From the NCBI GenBank assembly GCA_003342815.1, contig PTEX01000032.1:4709329-4773328 (forward strand): a stretch of DNA of 64,000 nt, in the 5' to 3' direction. The first letter of the stretch is position 1; each line of letters opens with the position of its first letter. The DNA comes from Eudromia elegans. Its lineage: Eukaryota > Chordata > Aves > Tinamiformes > Tinamidae. The position numbers were made by a program, and so were the translations under genes. This document shows, one piece after another, positions 37,612 through 50,351 of this stretch. The notes under the pieces were generated by a model. It worked only from the letters and a program-made list of their open reading frames with translations. It was not told the origin of the DNA and made no database searches.

Positions 37612-38378
37612 GAAATCGACCTAGATGAAGGGAAGGAGTGCTCCCTCAGCAAGTTTGCTGATGATACGAAACTGGGAAGAATAGCTGATAGCCCTGAGTG
37701 CTGCGCTGCCATCCAGGGGGACCTGGACAGACTGGACAACTGGGCGATGAGGAACCTCATGAAGTTCAACAAGGGCAAGTGCAGGGTCCTGCACCTGGGG
37801 AAGAGTAACCCTAGACATGCCTACAGGCTGGGGACCGACCTCCTGGAGAGCAGCCCCGCAGAGAGGGACCTGGGCGTCATGGTGGATGACAGGTTTACCA
37901 GGAGGCAGCAGTGTGCCCTCGTGGCCAAGAAGGCCAATGGGATCTTGGGGTGCATTAAGCAGAGCATCTCCAGCAGGTCAAGGGAGGTGACTCAGCCCTG
38001 GTGAGGCCACACCTCGAGTACTGTGTGCAGTTCTGGGCTCCCCAGTGCAGGAGGGATGTGGAGCTGCTAGAGAGAGTCCAGCGCAGGGCTACGAAGATGA
38101 TTAGGGGCCTGATTAAGGACCTGATCAATGTGTATAAATACCTCAAGAGAGGGAGGGAGGAAGATGGGGCTGGCCTCTTCTCAGTGGTGGCCAGCAATAG
38201 AACTAGAGGAAATGGCCACAAATTGACACACCAAAAGTTCCACAGGAACTTGAGAAAGAATTTCTGAACAGTGATGGTGACAGAGCACTGGAACAGGCTG
38301 CCCAGAGAGGTGGTGGAGTCTCCTTCTCTGGAGATCTTCAAAACCCGCCTGGACACCACCCTGTGCCACATGCTCTAG
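37612..38378 (+). pseudogene. Decayed CR1 ORF2 C-terminal fragment
   Basis: Reading from about 37612, the frame gives a DLDEG-like start, the reverse-transcriptase catalytic motif FADD at 37654-37665, then MKFNKGKC and VLHLG motifs typical of CR1/LINE ORF2. The fingers and most of the palm domain, and the whole upstream endonuclease, are missing. A small deletion near 37995 shifts the frame, so the first frame stops at 38002-38004. The second frame resumes with [13 protein letters not shown]. An in-frame deletion near 38112 joins KMIRGL to [11 protein letters not shown] premature TGA stands at 38265-38267, after which EHWNRLPREVVESPSLEIFK continues to a TAG at 38376-38378. The fragment has no function as an enzyme. 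Confidence 0.9.
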
Positions 38379-38460
38379 GGGACCCTGCGTGTGCAGGGGG
38401 GTTAGACTGGATGACCTCTAGAGGTCCCTTCCAACCTTAAGCATTCTATGATTCTATGAA
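37612..38460 (+). mobile_element. CR1 LINE, 5'-truncated 3' end
   Basis: This is the 3' part of a chicken-repeat-1 non-LTR retrotransposon in plus orientation. It covers the C-terminal part of ORF2, starting just before the reverse-transcriptase catalytic box, then the short 3' UTR with TTAGACTGGATGACCTCTAG and TTCCAACC, and ends in two copies of ATTCTATG (38443-38458). CR1 copies end in such 8-bp repeats rather than poly-A and are usually 5'-truncated by incomplete target-primed reverse transcription. Compared with the CR1 consensus I recall, this copy has lost about a dozen bases near 37995 and about 80-90 bases near 38112. It cannot move by itself. It is the one clear mobile element in the window. 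Confidence 0.95.
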
Positions 38461-39508
38461 TGTCTAACGAGCAGATTCGGCAGGGCAATTTCCAGTAGTT
38501 CTACCAGGGCTCTTCTTCACAACAGTGACTGCTAAGACTTGAAAAGGCAGGAATGGACCTCACAATTGTTTTTTTCAGTCTTCTCTTTCAGCACTCAGCG
38601 TTAATACTCATGGCTTATACTTCCAGCTCTGTCCCACCTTGATAGCCTACTCTGTGCTACCATTGGAGTTCTATCTGCATGTCTTCCCTGGACCCATTAT
38701 CCTAAGGATTATATTTCTTCCCTTAACTGTCTTTTCTCCCTTTCCTCCACTCAGAACTGTCTGTTATTCAAAGCTGGAATTCAGTTGTTTGGACCTTAAT
38801 GGGATATAGCGAAACAGTCTTCAACAAGTGCATTCCATCTTGCTGTAAAAAGGTGGTGCAGAAGGAGCAGACACTAGGAAATGCCAGTTTAGCAGCTTGA
38901 TGTGTCCAGCTGTTAAGGGTTAGGAACAGAACTGTAAAACAAGGAGTCCTTTGCATTGCAGTAAGGCTACAAAGCTGTATTCAAGAGAAGCGAGTCAAAA
39001 AATAAATCTTGTTATTGAAGAGACTTGTGTGTGCACTTCCCACATTCACTGCTTTGAAATGGACCCCCCAATGTCTAGAGGAGATGCAAAACTTGACATG
39101 ACACTTAATAAAGATTATTCTGCAGAAATAGGACTACTTGCTTTGGCACAACCTTCTACAGAAGCTTGACAAAGCGTGCAATGTGGTAATCTAAACCAAT
39201 TCATTAAGAGCTGTGCAGAATCAAGGAGTACTTTGGACATGCTACTTTGGTTGATGGACAAGGCATCTTCAATAGTAGGCCAGAGGACACAGTTCCCAAT
39301 CTCTCTGGACTGCAAAATAAAAAAGGCAAATTTAGTATCGTCACCTCAATTATATCTTCTCCACACTGACAAATGTTAATTCAAAATAATTTCTAAATTG
39401 CTTCTGCCTGCATGAAGGTCATTCTTGCTTAACTTGCATTAATATCAATGAGCTTCACAGAAAGGTTTATCATGAAGAGCTGTTTGGAGAGGGGAGGGGT
39501 TGGAAAAC

Positions 39509-39529
39509 GTTTTGCTGTTTCAGCAAAAC
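39509..39529. repeat. Perfect 9-bp-stem hairpin
   Basis: GTTTTGCTG, TTT, CAGCAAAAC: perfect arms with a 3-base loop. The surroundings (39500-39620) are rich in AAAAC and GTTTT words and may be part of an old decayed repeat. Confidence 0.8.
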
Positions 39530-41603
39530 AGAAACCAGGGGAACAAATTAATTTAGGCAACTTTCCCATCAAAACAAAGCCAGAACCCTTCAAAAATGTC
39601 CACAAGTTGAACTGTCCTTTCAGAAATATTTTGAAAACACAAGTTCTGCTGAATCGCAATCTACCTCTCTTTTCCCAATTTAAATTAACATATATTCAAA
39701 TAAAGCCAAAGGTGAAATGAAGACCTTCCAAATTAAATCAGATGAATTGCTGCGACGTCAAAGACAGCCTTTGTGGCAGGAAGCCACCCTTGCACTTTGG
39801 GAAGGGATAGTGCAGCGCCACCCCAGCAGCTGGCTTCTCCTGAGCACAAGATGGACAGTCAGTACGCATGGGGAAGTAAGAGCGAGGCGTTGTGCTAGAG
39901 ATGTCCTGTACAGTCATATGTGAAGCTAAGTGAGACTAATAACTGTGTGCATATGAGCTCATTTGTATAAGTTTGCCAAGTGCATTAAGAAAACTCGGTT
40001 GGCTTTCAGTAAGAGCAGCAAAGCATCTGAATTATGTGCAGCAAATTTATCTAAGGAAAAATATGTTCTCGTGACAGTTGCCTACTAACAGATATTTCCA
40101 TCACATATTTTTCCACAGATTTTCAATATCTGAATGTAGCTTACATATATCTATTAAGAAAGTAAACAACAGAAACACACATAGAATTCCTAGTTATTCA
40201 CCTAGAGCTCTGATCCTGGCTGTCTGAGACCTCCATAGAAAGTAGATGATGTGATAATGTTAATAATGTACAGTGCAAGAGATACAAGAAGTAATATTTG
40301 TTTCATTAAATGACCTGGATGGCAAATTATGGCAAAAGTTTCTCATTTAGAAATAGCAACATTTTAATTACACAGAGACATAAGCAGAGCATCCTGCAGC
40401 CCTAATCTTGCATATCAGAGAAAGGAAGAAAACTTACTATGTGGTTGTCAGTTCTTGAACCGGTTCCACATGAACCCAACCTCCTTTCAGTGATTCACTT
40501 CACATCTGGGCATTCTGTGACAAAGAAATGCCATACTCACACATCTCATGGATATATTTTCTCAAGCACAAGGTTCTTTCACATTTTGGTGAAGAAGAAA
40601 ACTTTTTCATGAATAAAAATCCTCCTGGATTAATTTTTAACTTCTTTTTCCTCCCACATAAAGTACAAATTTGCAAGTCACACAAGTTTCACAAGCTACG
40701 CAAAAGACCTTCAAAGTGCAGAAAAGATAATTTCTAAATCTGACAGGTGCTTCTGCATCCACAGCTCCTCCAGTCCCACCTTCCCTGGCTCTGTCTGAGC
40801 TCAGTCCCCACATAATTACTTCAGATTTCAAGGTACTTCCAATAGAAGGAAATGGTTTAGGTAACAGGAGGATATTCCATCACTTTTGCCAAGCACTGGT
40901 ATCACTTGAACAGGGATAGTATCAGATCATTTTCCAGCAATACTGGTAACACAAATATGCCATTTTGTGGCTATCTGCTTTCCAGTGTTAATGATCAGGC
41001 GTGAGCAAGCAGCTCCCTATGTTTACCTCTAGCCTAGCTTGGATATTTTGGCTGCTGCTGGAGGAACACAAACAGCGTCCTGTTCAACTCAGTATGACAA
41101 ACTGCATGTTTCCTCTTGGACATAATCCAGCTTCCACTGGAGGCAACAAGAAATAGGACTTTTAATAAACTCTGAGTGCTTTTAGGATATAAAATGAATT
41201 GCCCTGAAAATTAGTATTTGTCCACTTCCTAATCAGCACTGCTGTTCAAATAACCTTTGTTGCTCTAGTCCAACACAAGAAAACCAATAGTCTACTCAGC
41301 CTGTAGGTGGCTAGATATTTTGATTGAGATAATATTCAATTGTCTTATTCAAGGCTGGAGGGATCTGGATTCTTTACATGGAAATCCTGAGTTTGGTCCA
41401 CACTTATTACCATGGGTCTAGCACTCCCAGGATATTGTCCTTGGGTGGGAGATGCTATGAGAACCATATATAGTCTTTCTGGTTCAGAACTTGTGGGCAA
41501 AGTGAGCTGGTATGTGCCAACATGTAGTATTAGCATTTCATATCAGTAAATCTGTATACACTGTAAGAAGATGAAATAGTAACAAATCTCTACATCAAAA
41601 TGT

Positions 41604-41637
41604 ACTACTTAGAGTACTACTTCGAGTCATTTAGAGT
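41604..41637 (+). repeat. 12-bp tandem repeat, about 2.8 copies
   Basis: ACTACTTAGAGT (41604-41615), ACTACTTCGAGT (41616-41627) and CATTTAGAGT (41628-41637) are consecutive copies of one unit. Further GTACTA and GTAC words continue to about 41660, giving a local cluster of GTAC palindromes. Confidence 0.75.
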
Positions 41638-42287
41638 ACAACTGTACTACAATAGTACAGCTATTCTTTAACTTGTACTTAAAATGCAATTGAAAAATTT
41701 TGAACTAGATTTCAAGCTCTTGAAATTCATAGAGTGCCTGGAGAGAGCAATTCTACTTCTCAAAGCATCCCTTGGCTAGAATCAGAAGAAAAGCAAGGCC
41801 AAGCAAAAACAATAGGTATGCAAATAAATAAAGAACTACTAGAACATTGCAGTGAAGCTGTGCTTTAGGTGACAGTGAACTCAGCAGCCTCAAGATATTA
41901 CTCTCACAAGGATTTTTATTAGCACAGTATAACCTGATAGCAAAGACAGAGATCCCTCCTTCTCCCTTTGGGTCATCATTCAGGTGTTCATATTGAAAAA
42001 CAAAATCTTGAGCAGAAATCCTTTCAGACCATCATGAAAAGGCCAAAGCACTGCCCTGGTATGGTGCAATGAAATTAAAAAAGATGTCATGTTACCATGT
42101 CAGCCACATCTGTGACCCATATGGTGCATGTAACAAGAGCATATGTCTATACCTAAAGAGAACATTATATGTTGTATAAGGCTAGGGCAAATGTAAAAGT
42201 AAAGTAGAACACCTTCACATTACGAACACAGTTTGTTATTTGTGTCACATCAAAGAAAGAGTCTCTAGGAATTATTGCTCTCTGAAG

Positions 42288-42309
42288 TCACTTAATTATG
42301 ATTAAGTGA
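42288..42309. repeat. Perfect 9-bp-arm inverted repeat
   Basis: TCACTTAAT, loop TATG, ATTAAGTGA. The CACTTAA/TTAAGTG half is an NKX2-type homeodomain word, so two such sites face each other. That reading is an inference from the motif alone. Confidence 0.7.
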
Positions 42310-45301
42310 TCTAAGAACTAGTGTAAATGGTATTTTATACCCCAGTGATTTAAAGTATGAGATGCAGTCAAGGTGAGTAAGATTTACGGCCAAAACTCAT
42401 GCAACCTTACAGTAATTTCATGACACTTTTACTACTTGCCTAGACATTTCAGTTCTTGAAATAATTAAAAGTACACAATCAAATTCTATTCTTTGGACAC
42501 CTATAATAAGCCATGGGAAGAACAGAGAATAGATTGCTTCACAAGTGATTTATGCACTTCCCCTTTTATTATAATGGGAACAAAGATGATGCAGGGCAAA
42601 CACTACCTTTTGAGCTCGTTAGAAAGAAAAGTAAAAGCAAGCATAGCACAATCTCCACAAGTCTCTTACAATTGGACTATATCTGACTCAGAAAAAAAGT
42701 CTCTCAACCACAAGACTCTCATCTCTGGTTAATCCCAAATATCCATCTGCTAAAGAATACATTTGTCTTGTTGCGACCCCATGCATCATATGAGCAGCTA
42801 GATAAGCCAAGATGCTGAGGGACTTCTCTCAGATTTTTAGCTCTAAGGAAAGCTACTCCCAGGTATTTGCCTCCAAATAGAAATGAGAGTGTCCAAGAAG
42901 AAATGCATAACATATCAGCGAATAGTTATATTTCACAGCTTTTCCAGTTGGAAATAAACTCATTTTCCAATGACAACTGTTAATCCACTCTCCTCGAGAG
43001 TCTCTGTCTGAAAGGCTCCAGGTAAAGAACAGAAACTTGGCTGACAGAAGAAAGTACCAGATGGCTGCTGGGATGGGAAAAAAAATGCAGAGAAGAAAAG
43101 TGAAATGCGAGTTGTAGAAATAAGGATTGAATCACAATCAAAATGTAAGTGGAGAACCAGAGCCTTCGGATTTAACAGGAGCCATGTTAGCAACATAGCA
43201 GCTACCCAAGTGGTAAACTGGAGGGCCTCAAGGGACCCTCCAAATGCACCACAGTGTTAAATTGCATGAATTACACATGTAAAGAATGCTCTCCGAATCG
43301 TCACTTTTGGCTGATGTAGCCATACAGCTGCACAAACTTATCTTCCTGCATATAGGCTGCATTAGCTTGAATACTCAGGCCTGCCTCTTTCAAGTGTATA
43401 AAGTTACCGACGCAAGCGCGTGTCTCACAAGCCATGCACTTTTCCAGTCTCTTAAATAACTTCCAAATTCACAACAGTCTATTTGGAATGGAAAGCTAAG
43501 CAAAGGAGTAGTCCATGTGTTTATCTTTAAATAGTATAATTAGTTTGGCAACACTGTAAGGATAAAGATCACAGAAATCATCAAAATTAATCTGCTCAAA
43601 GTCACTAGTATTGGTAGTTTACTTCTTTTCAACATAGAGGAAAAGAAAATCTTGGACCAAAATTTAGTTCTAAAGATAAAACACATGACCTGACTAATGA
43701 ACACACGTGAGAGTCTCACAGGTCAAGAACATACATGTTCTTAAAACTACTGCTGACCTCCTCCTAGCTCTAAACACTAAAATTTAATTTCTTTGTTACC
43801 AGTCTTGCTTGACATTGTTAGTTTGCCTGCAGAAATAGTGTCCTAAAAGGATTGTATTAATATTTGTGAAGACCCTGATATGTACTCATTTTTGCATAAA
43901 GGTATGGTCTCCACAGCTGGGGACAAGCACAGTGATTAAGCACAATAAAAGCCACCTAAAGCACAGGGCCACCCATGATCAACTGTGCTCAGTGACAGCA
44001 GTTCAGGAAACCATTTTACATCTCTCCTAAAAAACTATGTCTTTGAGGGACATTTTAAAACGGTCAGGCTCACAGCTAATGGTGTTTATGAAAAAACAAG
44101 TATTACAAAGTCATCTCTGTAACAAAATGGTTGTTCACAGCTAGCCCAGACACTCAAACTCATCACATCCTTTCAGAGGGTGCACGCCTTTGCAAAACAG
44201 CCTTCCAGAATACCTCTGTTCTCCCTTGCTTTTCCTCTGCATTTGTCTCCCCTTCCTTTAGATGATCTTCAGCCTACTTGGTATTAGAGACTTCATTAAA
44301 AAATTCCACTTGAACTGAACTAGCTGATTCTTACTGCCAATGAAATTGTTTTTCCTAAGTAGTCTGTGTGGAAGACCAGCACCTGGAGACACTAGATAGC
44401 TCCAGGGATTGGTAAGAGTCTATGGAATATGTAACCTCTAGGGTGTTGGCTTAAATCCAGAGTCAGGACCCAACTTGAAGCATCAGTCTCGCAGGCAGGC
44501 TGCCACATGACACCTTTACAAATTATACCCCTTCCTCAGGGGAGCCCTTGCCAGCCTCCCGCTGAGAAACGTCCTCCTCTCCCAATCCCAGCCCTACAGC
44601 CGACACCACTGCAAATTGGAGGCTGTAATTTAGAAGTGTGCCGAGTGTTATGCCAGCACAAAATAACAGCTTTAGTGCAACTGCAAGAACAACCCTGTGA
44701 ACTGGACTTAGTAGCCTTCCAAGGGCCAGGAAGGAGACCTACGATTTTCCTGTAGACATAAGCTGTAATATAACAGATAAATAATAGAATTTGGCTGTGG
44801 CCAGGGCCTAAAAAGCAACATCAGTCGAAAAGAGGCTCTATGCAATTATGCCATCCATCCTCTCTTTCAATCCCCTCTATATTGCATTTTTATGGATCCA
44901 AAGTCCAACCATCTAAAATGTAGCCATAATTAACAAAAAGAAACTAATAGTTCTAAAGAAAAGAGTTAGAAAATTCCTGCCTCACTCCCCTCACTCTGCA
45001 TTATTGTCCTCCCCAGCACATTTCTTCTCCTCCTTCATTAAGCCTGATCCTCTACTTTTCAAGCAAAGACAAAAATGATTCTCATTTGATGCTTTGTGTC
45101 ACTGCTCAACTCACTGAAAATACCACAACTCCCTCTGTTAGTGACTCCTGACTTTGCAGGTCTGCGACTGTGCAGTATCAGTGAAAGCACAGCTGGAGAA
45201 ATAAAACCCGTGTAAATAGCTGAAAAGATAGGTAAAAGTCTGGGCACCGATCCAAAAACACTAAACTGCAGACTCCCAACATCTGGTTCAGGGTGGATTC
45301 C

Positions 45302-45339
45302 AAGAAAGACAGAAAGACAGAAAAAGAAAGACAGAAAGG
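45302..45339 (+). repeat. (AGAAAGAC)n microsatellite
   Basis: AAGAAAGACAGAAAGACAG, then AAAAAGAAAGACAGAAAGG: about four to five imperfect copies of an 8-bp purine-rich unit. Confidence 0.9.
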
Positions 45340-47690
45340 ATTGATTTCGCTGTGTATTTTTTACATAAGGTTTTCATTTATTTTTTAATTCATCAAAAAT
45401 TGTACCCAATTATTATGGTTTCATTTCTTCACCTTGTTGCATCCTGTTGCTTCACTATTTTAGCTGTATTAATCAGAAGGAAGCAGTGCCTTGGGCAGGT
45501 TCATAAGTAGTCCCCAGTTTCATACTTGCACATTTTGTCATTACCAAAGCACACGACACACAAGGAACTCTAACCCCTTATATCCAGCCTCTCCTTTCAG
45601 CTAAATTTGGGCTTCTAACACATGTATGACAATTTTATATGGATTTCATGATCTTTCAGGCACAAGGCCTCAACATAGGTTACCATGAGCATGTGCTCAT
45701 GAACCTCAGCGCTGCTGAGAACCTATATGAGGACCCAGAACCTCAGCACTTGGATCAGGGCTGGGTGAAGAGGGAACTGGTTAACACATCCTGCCAGTCA
45801 GATAGCAGGAGGCCAGTAACCTCAGTCTACAATGATGGCTCCACTTAAACAAGGCAGTGACATTACTGGAATGGAAACTCTGCCAGGCCATCAGCTACTA
45901 ATACAGGGAAATGTATCCTGCACCTTCAGAACAAAGTTCTGGGAAATAAGGAAGCTCCCAGTCTGAGATCTGTGCAATTTATTCTTCGAGACTGGAGCCC
46001 AAGGGCAGTAATTACACGTGCATACTCTCCAGCCTAAGTTCTTTTCTTGGAAGTTTCAGTTTGAACGATGCTAGTTTGTACGACTGCAGCCGCAAGGACC
46101 AGCCGTCTCCACAGCCTGCCCAGGCCCTCTCACCTCTCCCTTCCCGAGCACACGCAGCCTCTCCAGTGCCTGCACATAGCTCGCTCACTCTGCAAATACT
46201 TGACTGGTGTCCCACTGCCGCAGGCAGAAGAGAATAAAGCAGCTCCCCACATAGCTCACAAAAAAGGAGAGCTTTGAAAAGTGACTGAAGGGCCCTCCAC
46301 CCATACCTTTGTGCTACCCACATCAGTCTGGATGCTGTGCTCACAGCCGGGCACCTAGATCACACGCCGAGCTAAAGAAACTGGCAAACAAGAGGGGCAG
46401 TTTCAAATCAAGCCAAACTCCCTCCTGGGCTACACTAACATCACCTTGCAAGGAAAGTAGCAGTGAAGCTGCATGATGACCCTGATGCCACCGGGTGCCC
46501 TTTGTCCCATCTCATCCTGCAGCTCCTGGTTTCTTCAACAGTCACTCACCTGGCAGAAGGCTAACTCGAGGGCCAGGATGGGATGGGACTGTTTTCTGCT
46601 GAGTTTCTTTCCAGTGGGTTTGGAAATGCTGGGTTCGTTTAGGGATCTCAGGTACTAGCTAGCATTCGGCTTGTGGGTTAAAAATTAAGAGGTGAAAATA
46701 CTAAAGTAAGACCTCTATGACTCCTCTTGCAGGGACAGAATTAAAGCATGTCACGAACTGACAGAATAATACATAAAGTATATTTAAGTATATATGCAGC
46801 CCATGAGCCACTTGAAATGATGAATCGTGACAGTAAAAAGCACATCTACATCCTTTTTTTGCAAGGGCCTTGCTTTAGAATCAGATGTACACACAAACAG
46901 GCAGTAAAGCCAGCCGAGACACTACAGCCTCATCCTGTGCAATGAAGGTAACACACCAAGTCAGGGAAGTTTAACAGGAAGCCACTTTTTTCAAAATCTC
47001 AGCCCTCTGGCTTTTTGCCACCTGGACACCAGCTCAAAAACGATGACCTCATCATTTATCATTTTACCTTTCAGTGCTTTACTTAATACATGACCTGTTC
47101 AGTAAAATATTTGCAGACTTGGTACTCTGGTACTCTATCCCATTACAAAGGCAGGCATAACATTTCACATCTCTTTCATGCAGGTGGTCCTCTGTTCTAA
47201 GTCAAGGCCAAACAGAATATAAAGTTAGGCCAGTTCAGCAGGATAGGTGAAGGCATCTGAACTGAGGGGAGGGTGTTCAGTAACCGCAGATGCCAAGTGT
47301 GGCTATACATTTCAAAGATAGTGCTAATTTATTTATTTGGCTTACAGTGACCAAATCCATCTGTCCGGTACAGATGATCAACCACAAGACCTCTACGAAT
47401 CACTGCAAATCAACCTTTTTTTTGTTAAAATTGTTCACATGTGTACCAAGGAGCCGCAGAAAGGTATATTAAAAATGGTCCAGTTCTTTCAGGCAATTCC
47501 ACTACATTAAATTTTATGAGTACACATGTCTGAAAAGAGAGGAAAAGAGAAAAAAAGTATGTATGTATCAGATGCTTTTATGTTTCTAGTTTATTTGTAG
47601 AACGTTTAACAGTGCAAAACGTAATGCCTTTTCAGTTCATTTCTTCAGTTTTTTTCTTTATTCCAAGAAAATATTTCCTGCGCTAGATGA

Positions 47691-47711
47691 TCTCTCTCTC
47701 TCTCTCTCTCT
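47691..47711 (+). repeat. (TC)10 microsatellite
   Basis: Ten TC units plus a T. A pure dinucleotide repeat, likely variable in length between individuals. Confidence 0.95.
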
Positions 47712-49400
47712 AAACAGCTTTATACTGGATGATCTAGCTGTAAACATCTTCAGACACAGTAATTCAGATTTAGAGCCAGCAAAGGGGATAGTGCAATGCA
47801 AGTACCCAGACAGCAGAGGTATGGCACATCCAGGGAGTAAGCTTTTCTTTTCAGCTTCCTTACAGGACACGTTTGTGCAAGTGGTTTTGATTCCTATCTA
47901 TAATTCTTACTAAGGAGAGAGATGTGAAATTTGGTGCTTATGGCACTCAGCGCTGATAGGTACTGGGAATGTTGCCACCTCCAAAGAAGGTCCTGGAAAC
48001 TGCAGGTCTCTGTCACAGATAGGTCTCTCCCAAAAGAGCTGCCTTTGCCCAAAAGAAAAGCATCAAAGAAGAGTCAAGAAGCAGCTTTCCTATGAAGCAG
48101 CTGTTTAAAACAGTCCCCTGTGACTCCAATACAGAGCTTGCTTAAGCAAAGACAGTCACAAGAGCAAAAGGGCACATCCAAAAACACATGGGTGACAGAA
48201 TCAGAGAGTAAAAAGTATTTTACAGAGCCCCTTATTTTGAAAGGTTGCTAAGGAAACCACTGAGTCCAAAATGACTTATTCTTCCTTCTCTCTTTTTTTC
48301 TTCCCTCCAAAGACTCAACTATTGTGCTCTCAAATTAAGATTTGGCTTCAGCTTTTAGAAAGACATGAATAATCATAAAACCATATTGCTGCACATATGA
48401 CTTATGATTAAGAAGCTCTCTGGGTTATATACAGAGGAAACGTCTGAAAAGGCATTGGCTGACACTTATCAAAAATTGGAAAATGGAAATTACAGCAAAA
48501 GAAAGTAAATTAGTGAAAGATTTTAAAGGAAAACAGCTATAATGATCAAACAGATGACATCAAATAAAACACCTTGGTCAGGAGCCAGTGCAGAAACCTC
48601 AGAAAGACATACTTTCAAGCTGGTGACATCCTATTTATGCACGTCCTATGTCATCCAGACATATTCTGGAGTTTTTGCTATAGATACAAAGTACATGATT
48701 TCAAACTTCTCTGTTTAATCTCTATTGCAAAGTACCAGTTGCTGACGCCTTTGCAGATCAGCGTGGGTAGTCCCCATTCATAACACTACTGCTCAAATGC
48801 TGCAGGAAGGGAAGGTCATGCTTTCCAGTACTAAACTTGTTGTCAAGAAAGAGCATAGAATTTTTTAAGACGTAAATTAGCAGTGAGTCATACTGTTTGT
48901 GTTTCCCAAATAAATTAACAACAACAACTAACAATTCATTCCTAAAGTTCCTGCATGCCCACAATTCCAACTGGCTTCAGCAGAGCCAGAAACACTCTGT
49001 AGCTTTGAAAATGAAAACCATCCCATGTGTTCCAGCAAAAAAAATTCTACACATGAATCTGATAATAGTTAAGGTGACATTTGAAATATTTGGAAACCAA
49101 ATTTGGAAATTAAAAAACCTAAACCAAAAAAAATAGAATGAGACAGACTTTCAAAATCTGCACTGCCTCACTGAGCAATCTGCCTTTTAGGAGCAGATTT
49201 TACATTTATTGATGTCATTGACTTTGACAGCATCATTATTAGTATGATAACTAGCAATTATTGACTGATCTTATAAAATCACGAGGGCCTGGAAAGAAAA
49301 ACTGAAACCTGACCACACTCCTGGAGAAATCTATTTTAACGGCAGCATTTCAAATGTGTGTAGGAACCCTATGCACTTGAAGCAACTCTCCTTGTGAGGA

Positions 49401-49829
49401 TCGATGCCATCTACAAGACTCGTGGAACATTTCTGTCATGCATTGGGAGGTGACTCGAGGCAGTGCCCAGGTCTGCCCAGCATCAGGAATTTTGATGCAA
49501 GAAGTAGGTTCCAGTGCCGAGTCCCACCCTGCTGCCTCCCACCACTGCTCCTGCTCATCAAGATCACCCTGAAGTTCTTTGGAACGAGCAGCGTTTAGGA
49601 TTTGTAATCAGGAAAGCCAGGAACGTTCAAAATCGCTTTGGCCCCTGAAGCAGTCAGACAACCACCTTAGCTCCACCCAGAATAGAAATTCCCCCAGACT
49701 GAAAGCTCTGAGTTTAGATATTGAGACAAGAAAAATGGAAGCAGAAATGAAGATTGACTCCTGTAAAGTGAGCTGGGCCAGTGGGCAAGGATGGCGGGGC
49801 TGGGTAAGCGAGGGCAGTCTGCAGTTCAC
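49401..49829. other. Upstream flank of the promoter candidate
   Basis: Moderately GC-rich sequence without a recognisable exon. A CAGGGCTG-like stretch near 49790-49810 contains GGGTAAGCG, which resembles a 5' splice site in plus orientation, but nothing upstream supports an exon. Confidence 0.4.
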
Positions 49830-49965
49830 CTACGCGGGGAGAGCAAGGCAGCGCCGCGCGGGTTATATAAGCAAAGCCACTTGTGGTATGCGCAGAATGT
49901 GCACGGAGGGAGCGCCCGGAGCGAGGGCCGCGCCGGCGAACCCCGCGGAACAGGTTGCCTGACAA
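49830..49965. promoter_or_regulatory. CpG cluster with TATA box: promoter candidate
   Basis: I count about 17 CpG in roughly 120 bases, the densest CpG cluster in the window. Inside it, TTATATAAG places a consensus TATA box at 49864-49871, directly after CGCCGCGCGGG. Such GC-rich sequence before TATA fits a TFIIB recognition element. A plus-strand start would fall near 49893-49900, before a GC-rich leader. The 8-bp core TTATATAA is its own reverse complement, so a minus-strand start near 49835 is equally possible. No encoded protein is recognised downstream on either strand, so a non-coding RNA or an upstream exon of a distant gene are the options. Confidence 0.5.
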
Positions 49966-50326
49966 AAGCAGTCTGCAAAATGCAGCCAGGAGCCTTTGCC
50001 CTTGCCGTGGTTCTGCCCTTGGACTCAACGCCACGAACTCGCCAGATACTGCAATGGACAGGGCAGTGTGTTATTTCATGCTACCACGATAATCATAAAT
50101 AAAACAGTCAACAACTCTTCCATGCCCTCATTCCCCTTCCTGAGGCAGGCAAAACTTCTGCAATTGTTGGCAACAAAGTGCAGGCAAGATATACAGTTGA
50201 AGGCAAAGAAAAAACGTCATACTGTTTCCGAAGCAGTCTGGATTTTTTTCCCCCCCTCTCTTGCTGCTTTGTATTTCTTTCCATGACTAATTAAATCAAA
50301 ATGATCCCAAAACAGCCCAAGCAAGG

Positions 50327-50351
50327 AAAAAAAAAAAAAGAAAAAAAAAAA
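50327..50351 (+). repeat. A-rich run (A13-G-A11)
   Basis: Thirteen A, one G and eleven A. Simple repeat. Confidence 0.95.

Larger units (their letters stand above)
38461..49400. other. Non-coding block, no gene recognised
   Basis: About 11 kb with no recognisable exon, RNA gene or mobile element. Local structures (hairpins at 39509 and 42288, tandem repeats at 41604, 45301 and 47691) are listed separately. Open frames are at most 110 codons and unrecognised. A slightly GC-richer patch lies at 46080-46170. Confidence 0.6.
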
